A DNA stretch of 64,000 nucleotides, from positions 248,001 through 312,000 of the forward strand of contig NZ_MWFK01000001.1 of assembly GCF_002078175.1 (NCBI RefSeq). The letters run 5' to 3'. The stretch comes from Streptomyces sp. M41(2017) (GTDB lineage: Bacteria; Actinomycetota; Actinomycetes; Streptomycetales; Streptomycetaceae). Under the pieces are notes generated by a model. It was not told where the DNA came from, did no database searches, and saw nothing but the letters and a program-made list of their open reading frames with translations. Positions 51,287 through 57,853 of the stretch are shown here, in pieces; the stretch's first letter is position 1, and the number at the start of each line of letters is the position of its first letter. Made by a program: the position numbers and the translations under genes.

Positions 51287-51374
51287 CCGCTAGCGATAGC
51301 GGCACACCCCGCTAACGTTAGCGGCCCCGCTAGCGCCCCAAACCGCCTCTGATCAGGCCGCTAGCGGATAGCGG
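51287..51374. repeat. CCGCTARCG repeat cluster downstream of traB (candidate clt / TraB recognition site)
   Basis: CCGCTAGCG occurs at 51287-51295, 51327-51335 and 51358-51366, and CCGCTAACG at 51309-51317. Inverted partners follow: ATAGCGG at 51296-51302 and 51368-51374, and TTAGCGG at 51318-51324. The pair 51309-51324 is a perfect 16-bp palindrome. Clusters of 8-bp TraB recognition repeats beside traB form the cis-acting locus of transfer in Streptomyces plasmids, so this is the best clt candidate. A repressor operator is the alternative. Confidence 0.6.
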
Positions 51375-51417
51375 CCCACCTGCGGAAACCCCTGAAAACC
51401 GCCTGGGAGGGCTCTTC

Positions 51418-51672
51418 GTGACCCCCATCCTCATCGCTATCGCCTGCCTACTCGCCATCACACTCGGTTACGGCGGTCTGTGTGCGGCCTCGCCGTTCGG
51501 CGACTGCCGCCGTTGCCGTGGCATGGGCCACGCGCTGAAGCGCGACCGCAAGGGACGGCTCAAGCGCGGCAAGGACTGCCGCCGCTGCCACGCCACCGGC
51601 AAGCGCATCCGCGTCGGCCGCTGGCTCTACAACCGCTGGGCCCGCATCTACCGCGCCGGCACCACCGACTGA
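51418..51672 (+). CDS. Small membrane protein with DnaJ-like zinc motifs
   Basis: 84 residues. An N-terminal membrane segment (PILIAIACLLAITLGYGGL) is followed by CRRCRGMGH and CRRCHATGK, two CxxCxGxG-like zinc-binding motifs separated by a basic stretch. GTG 51418 with GGGAGG upstream. Similar short proteins follow traB on other Streptomyces elements; function unknown. Confidence 0.7.
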   Translation: MTPILIAIACLLAITLGYGGLCAASPFGDCRRCRGMGHALKRDRKGRLKRGKDCRRCHATGKRIRVGRWLYNRWARIYRAGTTD

Positions 51673-51686
51673 CCCCGGGAGCATCC

Positions 51687-51869
51687 ATGACCCACAACCC
51701 CGAGCACCGCCCGCCCGTCATCGTCTGCCGTGACGAGACGAGCGACTTCCTGTCCGCGGACGTGCAGGACTGGTTCCGCGCCGATCCGGTCAGCCTCACC
51801 GACCTGCGCCGCGCCCTCGCCGACATGCGGGCGCGGTTCGCCAACCTCGCCCGGTCGGAGGGCTCCTGA
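51687..51869 (+). CDS. Small hypothetical protein
   Basis: 60 residues, soluble and acidic at the N-terminus (VIVCRDETSDFLSADVQDWF). No family recognised. ATG 51687 has GGGAG upstream; it is 14 bases after the previous gene and its stop overlaps the next start (TGATG). Confidence 0.6.
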   Translation: MTHNPEHRPPVIVCRDETSDFLSADVQDWFRADPVSLTDLRRALADMRARFANLARSEGS

Positions 51870-52063
51870 TGGTTCTGAGCATTTCCGCCGTGCTGCTGTT
51901 CGGCGCCGCGTCCGCCCTCGCCGTCAAGACCAGGTCCGCCGGGGCCGGAGCGGCCGTCGTGCTGTTCCTGTTCGGGTTCTTCGTGGCCGGGACCGGCGCG
52001 TACGAGCCCATCCGCAACCTCGTGCAGGCGTCCGCGGACGCCCTGTCCGCGCTCGGCAACTGA
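51869..52063 (+). CDS. Small two-segment membrane protein
   Basis: 64 residues with two hydrophobic segments (SISAVLLFGAASALAV and AGAAVVLFLFGFFVAGTGAY). Translationally coupled to the preceding gene. Probably a spread-type (Spd) membrane protein by position; no conserved motif seen. Confidence 0.65.
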   Translation: MVLSISAVLLFGAASALAVKTRSAGAGAAVVLFLFGFFVAGTGAYEPIRNLVQASADALSALGN

Positions 52064-52076
52064 CCGGAGGCCACCC

Positions 52077-52676
52077 GTGAATGAACCCATCGTCGCGCGG
52101 CACTGGCTTGCCATCGCCGCGCCCAAGGGCGCGCCCGCGATCGCCACCACGACCGTGCTCGCGCTGGCCCGGATCTGGAACGCCAACGGCGCCGAACACT
52201 CCGTCGGCAGCGCCGTCCTGATGGGCGCCCTGTCGCTGGGGGCCGCCGCCGCGGGCGTGGCCGCGGGCAACAGCACCGGCGACTCCGTCCTGGTGGGCAC
52301 CGCGTTCGCCGCGTCCGGCGCGCTCGCCTTCGCGGGAGTCGCCGGATACACCGACGGCATGCCGCTGCCGCTGCTGCTGTGGTCCCTGGCCACCACCGGC
52401 GCCTACGCGCTCGCCGCCCGCTACTGGCGCACCGACCGCCGCGAAACGGTCGCCCATCAGCGGGACATCACCGAGCGCCGCGAGGAACGCGCCCACATCG
52501 AGCGCGTCGAAACTCTCCGCGCCACCACACAGGTCGAGGTGGCGCGCACCGGTGCCGCCTACGCCGAACAGCTCGCGCAGGCACTCGTCACCCGCGCCAC
52601 CCTGCCCGGCTTCGACCCCACCGCCCTGGAGCGCACGGGCCTGCCCGAGCTGCCCGCACACCACCGGGACACGTGA
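52077..52676 (+). CDS. Membrane protein with cytoplasmic coiled-coil (spread-like)
   Basis: 199 residues. Three to four hydrophobic segments lie at ~20-115, followed by a charged helical region (RRETVAHQRDITERREERAH...) likely to be a coiled coil. GTG 52077 follows CCGGAGG. Position and topology match spread proteins of Streptomyces conjugative elements; sequence does not identify a specific one. Confidence 0.7.
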   Translation: MNEPIVARHWLAIAAPKGAPAIATTTVLALARIWNANGAEHSVGSAVLMGALSLGAAAAGVAAGNSTGDSVLVGTAFAASGALAFAGVAGYTDGMPLPLLLWSLATTGAYALAARYWRTDRRETVAHQRDITERREERAHIERVETLRATTQVEVARTGAAYAEQLAQALVTRATLPGFDPTALERTGLPELPAHHRDT

Positions 52677-52688
52677 CAGGGGGCCGGC

Positions 52689-53003
52689 GTGCGACTCCTG
52701 ATCTGGCGTGACGCCTCGCACTTCGACCGGTTCGACGACCTGCCCTGCGCGCTGTGCGGCAAGCCCACCCCGATGCGCTCGCACACCCAAGAGCCGGTCC
52801 ACAAGGTGTGCGCGGAGCAGTGGAACGACACCCACCCCGAAGCTCCCCGCCACCGGGCTGGGAGCCGCGATCTGGGCACACAGCGCTTCCACGACGACGC
52901 GCCCACCCCCAGCAAGCAGACCACAGTGCGGCTGCTGCCCCAGCCGGCCGCTCCCGAGCCCATGCCCCTGTACCTGCCCACCACAGGGAGGAAGTCCGCA
53001 TGA
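52689..53003 (+). CDS. Hypothetical protein with Cys/His pairs
   Basis: 104 residues. CALCGKPTPMRSH and VHKVCAEQWN near residues 20-47 look like a small treble-clef-type zinc site. The C-terminal half is Pro-rich and probably disordered. GTG 52689 follows CAGGGGG; the stop overlaps the MazG-like start. Function unknown. Confidence 0.65.
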   Translation: MRLLIWRDASHFDRFDDLPCALCGKPTPMRSHTQEPVHKVCAEQWNDTHPEAPRHRAGSRDLGTQRFHDDAPTPSKQTTVRLLPQPAAPEPMPLYLPTTGRKSA

Positions 53004-53323
53004 GCGCGATCCTGTGGCCCGTCATCGGCCGCATCGTCACCGCCCTGGACGCCGCCAACGGCACCGGCGACCACGAGAGGGCGATGCGTCTGATCAAGGT
53101 CGTTGAGGAGGCAGGCGAGGCATCCGCCGCCTACATCGGCATGACCGGCCAGAACCCCCGCAAGGGCACCACCCACAGCCCGGCCGACGTCGCCGGCGAA
53201 CTGTGTGACGTCATCATCGCCGCCGCCGTCGCCCTGCACGCCTTCAGCGACCAGCCGGCCGCCACCCTGACGGCCAAGTTGGATGCTGCCGCCCGGCGCC
53301 TCACCCGCGACAAGGACCAATAG
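53000..53323 (+). CDS. MazG-like all-alpha NTP pyrophosphohydrolase
   Basis: 107 residues. KVVEEAGEASAAYIG near 33 gives the ExxE metal pair and VAGELCDVIIAAAVALHAF near 70 gives the ExxD pair, the magnesium-binding pattern of MazG-fold enzymes. They cleave nucleoside triphosphates to monophosphates; on mobile elements they may adjust nucleotide pools. It is coupled to the previous gene through ATGA. The methyltransferase leader starts right after its stop. Confidence 0.83.
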   Translation: MSAILWPVIGRIVTALDAANGTGDHERAMRLIKVVEEAGEASAAYIGMTGQNPRKGTTHSPADVAGELCDVIIAAAVALHAFSDQPAATLTAKLDAAARRLTRDKDQ

Positions 53324-53327
53324 CTAT

Positions 53328-53417
53328 GCCCGGGGCGGGCGCCGTCTCACCACAAGCCTGCGCCCGCCCCGGATCTCCAGTCCCTCCAAGAGAGCAGGAG
53401 ACCTCCAGCATGACCCA
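53328..53417 (+). repeat. 90-bp direct repeat, copy A (leader hairpin copy 2 plus start of methyltransferase gene)
   Basis: Identical over 90 bases to 54695-54784. It includes the hairpin 53330-53372 (13-bp stem, 17-base loop CGTCTCACCACAAGCCT), the ribosome site GCAGGAG and the first eight bases of the coding region (ATGACCCA). Confidence 0.92.
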
Positions 53418-54690
53418 CGCCCCCGCCGCGCCGCCGGAGGGCGGCAACATCAGCCTGTGCACCGGCTCCGCCGCGCTGGACCTGGCCGTGGAAGCCGTCA
53501 CCGGCCTGCCCACGGTCGCGGTCGGCGAGAAGGACCCCGCCGCCTCGAAGCTGCTGGCCGCCCGCGTGCCCCACGCCCGCAACCTGGGCGACATCACCAC
53601 CGTGAACTGGGAGGCGCTGGCCTCCGAGGTCGCGCGTCCGGCAGCGTTGACCGCCGGTTTCCCGTGTCAGGACATCTCCAATGCCGGACCTCGGGGAGGG
53701 ATCGCCGGTGACCGCTCAGGACTCTGGAAAACCATCGCCCACGGCGCCATTCGCCACCTACGACCCCGCCTCGTCTTCCTGGAAAACGTCGCCGCCCTCC
53801 GCTCCCGCGGGCTCGACGTCGTCGCCGCCGACCTGGCCGCGCTCGGGTACGACGCGCGGTGGATGTGCCTACGTGCTGGAGATCCCGAAGTCGGAGCCTG
53901 CCACCGGCGCGACCGCTGGTTCGCCGTCGCGTATCCCGCTGCTGAAGACCCCCACGTCACAGCTCGGCAGGAACGGCGGACCGCAGCACCCGGACAAGCG
54001 CAAGGCCGGCGGGCACGGGCCCACGCTGGAGGACGAAGTGGTCTTCTTGCTGCCCCCGAGCGAGGGCTGAGGCTCCTGCCCACCCCGGCCGCCGCCGACG
54101 GCACCGGCGGCCCCGGCACCTCCGCCAAGCGGCAGGGCGGGATGAACCTGCGCACCGCCGTCACCCTGCTGCCCACCCCCGCCGCACGGGACTGGAAGTC
54201 GGAGGCCTCCAACCTGATCGGGACCAACTCGCGTCCGCTCAACGAGGTCGTCGTCAACCTGCTGCCCACCCCGAAGGCGTCGGACGGGCCGCACGGCGGG
54301 CCGAACCAGCGCGACACCGCGGGCCACTACTACCTGCCCGGCCAGGCCGTCCGCCTGGACGAGCGGTGGGTGGCCACCAACGGCACCGACTACGGCCCCG
54401 CCATCCGGCGTTGGGAGACCGTCCTCGGACGTCCCGCACCGGAGCCGACCGAGCCGGGCACCAAGGGCAACCGCCGACTGTCCCCGGCGTTCGTGGAATG
54501 GATGATGGGCGCCGATCCCGGCTGGGTCACCTCACCGGACCTGGGCCTGTCGCGCTCCGACCAGCTCAAGATCCTCGGCAACGGCGTCGTCATCCACCAG
54601 GCCGCCCTTGCCTACCGCCTGCTGCTCGCCGCCGACGCGCCCGCGATCGCGGACCCTGTCCCGGCCCAACTCGCCCTGGACATCGCCTAG
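53410..54690 (+). CDS. DNA (cytosine-5)-methyltransferase
   Basis: 426 residues. Motif IV GFPCQDISNAG (catalytic Cys ~residue 87) and motif VI LVFLENVAAL (~122) are intact. Motif I is diverged (LCTGSAALDLAVEAVTG instead of LFSGIGG). The C-terminal part has three LLPTP units (LLPTPAAADG, LLPTPAARDWK, LLPTPKASDG) and ends PGWV...LKILGNGVVIHQAALA, motifs IX-X-like. Codons ~53870-54066 have only about half G/C at third positions here but over 90% in the +1 frame, so part of the gene may be frameshifted. The gene is bracketed by 90-bp direct repeats. Confidence 0.85.
   Translation: MTHAPAAPPEGGNISLCTGSAALDLAVEAVTGLPTVAVGEKDPAASKLLAARVPHARNLGDITTVNWEALASEVARPAALTAGFPCQDISNAGPRGGIAGDRSGLWKTIAHGAIRHLRPRLVFLENVAALRSRGLDVVAADLAALGYDARWMCLRAGDPEVGACHRRDRWFAVAYPAAEDPHVTARQERRTAAPGQAQGRRARAHAGGRSGLLAAPERGLRLLPTPAAADGTGGPGTSAKRQGGMNLRTAVTLLPTPAARDWKSEASNLIGTNSRPLNEVVVNLLPTPKASDGPHGGPNQRDTAGHYYLPGQAVRLDERWVATNGTDYGPAIRRWETVLGRPAPEPTEPGTKGNRRLSPAFVEWMMGADPGWVTSPDLGLSRSDQLKILGNGVVIHQAALAYRLLLAADAPAIADPVPAQLALDIA
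53681..54070 (+). other. Overlapping +1 reading frame inside the methyltransferase gene
   Basis: An open frame of 129 codons with strong coding bias, especially after ~53870. Its protein has FATYDPASSSWKTSPP, TWPRSGTTRGG, then LLKTPTSQLGRNGG and QHPDKRKAGGHGPTLEDEV. These look like the same LLxTP-type segments found in the main frame downstream and in the C-terminal parts of phage methyltransferases. Either dual coding or two compensating frameshifts could explain it. Confidence 0.5.
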
Positions 54691-54694
54691 ATAC

Positions 54695-54784
54695 GCCCGG
54701 GGCGGGCGCCGTCTCACCACAAGCCTGCGCCCGCCCCGGATCTCCAGTCCCTCCAAGAGAGCAGGAGACCTCCAGCATGACCCA
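54695..54784 (+). repeat. 90-bp direct repeat, copy B (leader hairpin copy 3 plus start of prim-pol gene)
   Basis: Identical to 53328-53417. The hairpin is 54697-54739 and the shared coding start is ATGACCCA at 54777. The two repeats lie 1,367 bp apart and enclose exactly the methyltransferase gene. Confidence 0.92.
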
Positions 54785-55691
54785 ACGAGCGTCAATCGGC
54801 GAGGGCCACCCGGCCCACGTCACCCCCACCCATCTGCGCACCGCGCTGGAACTCGCCACCGCCGGCGTGCCCGTGCTGCCACTGCGGCAGGGGAAAGTGC
54901 CGTTCGGCAACTGCCGCGCATGCGCCAAGAACGCATGCGGCGGGCGACCGAACATGAAGAGCGCGGGCCCCTGCCAGTGCCCCGGCATCTGCCACGCATG
55001 GGCCGCCGCCACCACCGACCCCGCCGTCCTCACCTCCTCCGCGTGGGCTGCGATCTGGCATCAGGCCGTGTGCGTCGGCTACCACCCCGGGGGCGCCGGT
55101 CTGACCGTCCTCGACCTCGACAACGCGGCGGCCGTCACCTGGGCGCACGAGACCCTGCCTGCCACCCGCACCGTGTTCACCACCCGCGGTCAACACTGGA
55201 TCTACCTGGGCGTCATGCCCTCCCACAACGCGGTCCGCCCCGGCGTGGACATCAAGTCGTCCATGGCGTATGCCCGTTGGCTCTCACCCGGCACCGGCCG
55301 CATGGCCCACCTGCCGGAGGCCGTCCGCGCCCTGGGAGGGAAGGAAGACACCACCCCCGCCGGTGGGGAGGTGGCCTCTTCCGTCCCCGGGCGCGCCACC
55401 TGGGACCGGACGGTTGCCACCGGGTGCCGCCACACCGAGGCGTATGTGCGCACCGGCCTCGACCGCGGCCTTGCCATGGTGCGGGCCCGCACCGAATCCG
55501 GCGCCGGCTCACAGGCGTTCGGCGTGGCCCGCTTCCTGGCCGTACAACACACGGGGTGCCCCGGGCCCTGTGGGCTCGCGGCGATCGGGGAAGAGATCGT
55601 GGCCGCCGCCGTCTCGGTCGGTGTCCCCGAGCCTTACGCGCGCCGCGCGGTCACCAACGGCCTTGAGACGACTGTGGAGCGTGCGGCATGA
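54777..55691 (+). CDS. Bifunctional primase/polymerase (RepPP-type replication protein)
   Basis: 304 residues with a prim-pol domain: ALELATAGVPVLPLRQGK near 25, zinc-like CRACAKNACGG and CQCPGICHAW near 45-75, and YHPGGAGLTVLDLDN near 110 (catalytic DxD). FTTRGQHWIYLG and GVDIKSS follow. AICEs use one of three initiators, RepSA, RepAM or prim-pol; this is the prim-pol type working with the helicase two genes downstream. It has the same leader hairpin as the methyltransferase gene. Confidence 0.88.
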   Translation: MTQRASIGEGHPAHVTPTHLRTALELATAGVPVLPLRQGKVPFGNCRACAKNACGGRPNMKSAGPCQCPGICHAWAAATTDPAVLTSSAWAAIWHQAVCVGYHPGGAGLTVLDLDNAAAVTWAHETLPATRTVFTTRGQHWIYLGVMPSHNAVRPGVDIKSSMAYARWLSPGTGRMAHLPEAVRALGGKEDTTPAGGEVASSVPGRATWDRTVATGCRHTEAYVRTGLDRGLAMVRARTESGAGSQAFGVARFLAVQHTGCPGPCGLAAIGEEIVAAAVSVGVPEPYARRAVTNGLETTVERAA

Positions 55692-56023
55692 ACAAAGCAT
55701 CCCGAAATCCCACGAACGACCCTCAGGACGCCGTACAGGGGCCGCCGCGACCGACCGTGGGCGAACCGAAGGACGTCGCCCGCAAGGGCGCCCATATCGC
55801 TGTTCGCCCTGACTCGCAGACCGGCGATGGGCGTTACCCCGTCGCGTGGCTGCGCATCACCGCCCCCGGCGGCGCCACCCCCACCGCCACGTCGACGTGC
55901 CGGTGCGGCCGTGACCGCAGCGCCGTCGGACACACGCGCGTACACGCCCTGATCACCGACCACAAAGCCCACCGCGACACCTGCCCGCTCCGCAACCTCC
56001 AGGAAGGGAGGGACGCCGCATGA
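55688..56023 (+). CDS. Small hypothetical protein of the replication operon
   Basis: 111 residues; overlaps both neighbours by 4 bp (ATGA-type). The second half has STCRCGRDRSAVGHTRVHALITDH and HRDTCPLRN, a Cys/His set compatible with zinc binding. From its position it could be a primase or helicase accessory protein; no family recognised. Confidence 0.72.
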   Translation: MNKASRNPTNDPQDAVQGPPRPTVGEPKDVARKGAHIAVRPDSQTGDGRYPVAWLRITAPGGATPTATSTCRCGRDRSAVGHTRVHALITDHKAHRDTCPLRNLQEGRDAA

Positions 56024-57474
56024 TGGACCGCCCCGCCCCCGACACCGAGGAACTGCCCCCACCCTCCAACCCGTTGGCTGTCGCCCGCCGTCTCCTGCCC
56101 GACTGGCAGAACGAGGACGGACAGCTTGTGTGCCGGCGCTGGCGCGGCTCGTGGATGCGCTGGACCGGTGCCCACTGGCGGGAGATCGACGAAGCGCAGG
56201 TGCGCAAGGCCATGTACGAGCGCCTGGAACACGTCGTCTACCTCGCTCCGGTCAAGGACGGAGAGTTCGAGCAACGCGACTGGGCACCCACGAAGACGAA
56301 GATCGGCAACCTGCTCGATGCGCTCGGAGCCATCACCCTGGTGCCCACCGACACCGATGCCCCAGCCTGGATCGACGGCGAGGGTGAGACGGACGGCGGT
56401 CCGATCGTGGCCTGTGAGAACGGGCTGCTGCGCATCCGGGACCGCGCACTGTTGGCGCACACGCCGGGCCTGTTCAACCTGGTCTCCGTCCCCTTCGCGT
56501 ACGACCCAACCGCCACGGCGCCGACCTGGGATCACTTCCTGTCGCAGATCTGGCCCGACGACCCCGACGCCATCGCCGCGGTTCAGGAGTGGTTCGGCTA
56601 CGTCCTCTCTGGCCGCACCGACCAGCAAAAGATCCTGCTCATGGTCGGCCCGTCCCGCTCCGGCAAAGGCACCATCGCCCGCGTGCTCAAAGAGCTGGTC
56701 GGCAAGGAGAACCTGGCCGGACCGACCCTCGCCGGGCTCGGTACCAACTTCGGCCTGTCCACCCTGATCGGAAAGCCGCTCGCGGTCATCGCCGATGCCC
56801 GGCTGGACGGCAACAGCAACAACAGCCAGGTCGTCGAACGGCTGCTCACGATCTCCGGTGAGGACACGATCGACATCGATCGCAAGTACCGCGAGGTGTG
56901 GACCGGCAAGCTCCCCACCCGGCTGGTGATCCTGTCCAACGAGCTGCCGCACTTCGGCGACTCCTCCGGCGTCATCGCCCGCCGCTTCGTCCTGCTCAAC
57001 ATGCGGGTCTCCTGGCTCGGCAAGGAAGACCCCACCCTCTTCGACCGCCTGGCCGCAGAAATGCCCGGCATCCTCAACTGGGCACTGGAGGGCCTCGCCC
57101 GACTCCAGCGCACCAAACGAATCACAGAACCGGCCTCCAGCCGGGAAGCGGTCACCACTATGCAGGACACCGCCTCGCCCACGTCCGCGTTCATCCGCGA
57201 ACGCTGCACCACCGGACCCACGTGCAGTGTGCCCGTAGACGCGCTGTGGACGGTCTGGCGGGAGTGGGCCGAAGACAATGGCGTCCGCCCCGGCACGAAG
57301 CAGGTGTTCGGCCGCAACCTCCTGTCCGTGGTCCCCCGGCTCAGCCGCTCACGCCCCCGCGACGCGTACGGCCGGCAGGTGGTCACCTACACCGGGATCA
57401 CGCTCAACGTGTCCGAGCCACATTTGCCTGAGTCGCGACTCATCGCGTCTCAAGACCCCCCTGAGATCCGCTGA
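56020..57474 (+). CDS. Phage/plasmid primase-helicase, P4 type (superfamily 3 helicase)
   Basis: 484 residues. The D5-like N-terminal region (RRWRGSWMRWTGAHWREID) precedes the SF3 motor: Walker A GPSRSGKGT (~residue 210), LAVIADARLDG (motif B), and LPTRLVILSNELPHFGDSSG (motif C, with sensor Asn). It unwinds the element during replication together with the prim-pol protein. Its last 50 bp contain one of the two TGAGTCGCGACTCA palindromes. Confidence 0.92.
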   Translation: MMDRPAPDTEELPPPSNPLAVARRLLPDWQNEDGQLVCRRWRGSWMRWTGAHWREIDEAQVRKAMYERLEHVVYLAPVKDGEFEQRDWAPTKTKIGNLLDALGAITLVPTDTDAPAWIDGEGETDGGPIVACENGLLRIRDRALLAHTPGLFNLVSVPFAYDPTATAPTWDHFLSQIWPDDPDAIAAVQEWFGYVLSGRTDQQKILLMVGPSRSGKGTIARVLKELVGKENLAGPTLAGLGTNFGLSTLIGKPLAVIADARLDGNSNNSQVVERLLTISGEDTIDIDRKYREVWTGKLPTRLVILSNELPHFGDSSGVIARRFVLLNMRVSWLGKEDPTLFDRLAAEMPGILNWALEGLARLQRTKRITEPASSREAVTTMQDTASPTSAFIRERCTTGPTCSVPVDALWTVWREWAEDNGVRPGTKQVFGRNLLSVVPRLSRSRPRDAYGRQVVTYTGITLNVSEPHLPESRLIASQDPPEIR

Positions 57475-57499
57475 GTGCCGATGAGTCGCGACTCATCGG
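57429..57499. promoter_or_regulatory. Paired TGAGTCGCGACTCA palindromes before the excisionase gene
   Basis: The 14-bp palindrome occurs at 57429-57442 and 57482-57495. The second is part of a 22-bp perfect palindrome (57478-57499). The centres are 53 bp apart. Their place just ahead of xis-int suggests an operator or an excisionase/regulator binding pair. A terminator is less likely because one copy lies inside a coding region. Confidence 0.6.
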
Positions 57500-57527
57500 A
57501 ATGTATTTCCAACTCGTGGAGGACGCA

Positions 57528-57773
57528 GTGAGCGCGACCGCGCCCATCCAGGCTGACCCAAGGGCCATCCTCCGGGGTGGCCTCCCGGACCGATACCTCA
57601 AGCCCGAAGACATAGCCGAGATCTTCGAGGTGCCCCTCGAAACCGTCTACCAGTGGCGCAAGAAGCGGACCGGCCCGCCCGGCTTCCGCATCGGCAAGCA
57701 CCTCCGCTACGACCCCGCCGACGTGCGCGCCTACGTCACCCAGCGCAAGGACGCCGACCGAAACGCCGCGTAG
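57528..57773 (+). CDS. xis: Excisionase / helix-turn-helix protein (Xis-like)
   Basis: 81 residues with a MerR/AlpA-type winged helix: LKPEDIAEIFEVPLETVYQW, then GPPGFRIGKHLRYDPADVRAYV. Such proteins direct excision by the neighbouring integrase. GTG 57528 has GGAGG 7 bases upstream. The ATG at 57501 lacks a ribosome site and abuts the palindrome. It is separated from int by an 80-bp gap with a strong hairpin. Confidence 0.87.
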   Translation: MSATAPIQADPRAILRGGLPDRYLKPEDIAEIFEVPLETVYQWRKKRTGPPGFRIGKHLRYDPADVRAYVTQRKDADRNAA

Positions 57774-57790
57774 CTGAACACCCGCCAGAG

Positions 57791-57829
57791 ACAGCAGGGA
57801 GAGCCGTCGCCAACGGCTCTCCCTGCTGT
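57791..57829 (+). terminator. 17-bp hairpin between xis and int
   Basis: Perfect arms 57791-57807 and 57813-57829, loop CGCCA. It lies 17 bases after the xis stop and ends 24 bases before the int start. It may limit read-through from xis into int or store int mRNA in a folded state. Confidence 0.75.
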
Positions 57830-57853
57830 ATGTCGAGAGAGGACCGCCGCCGC

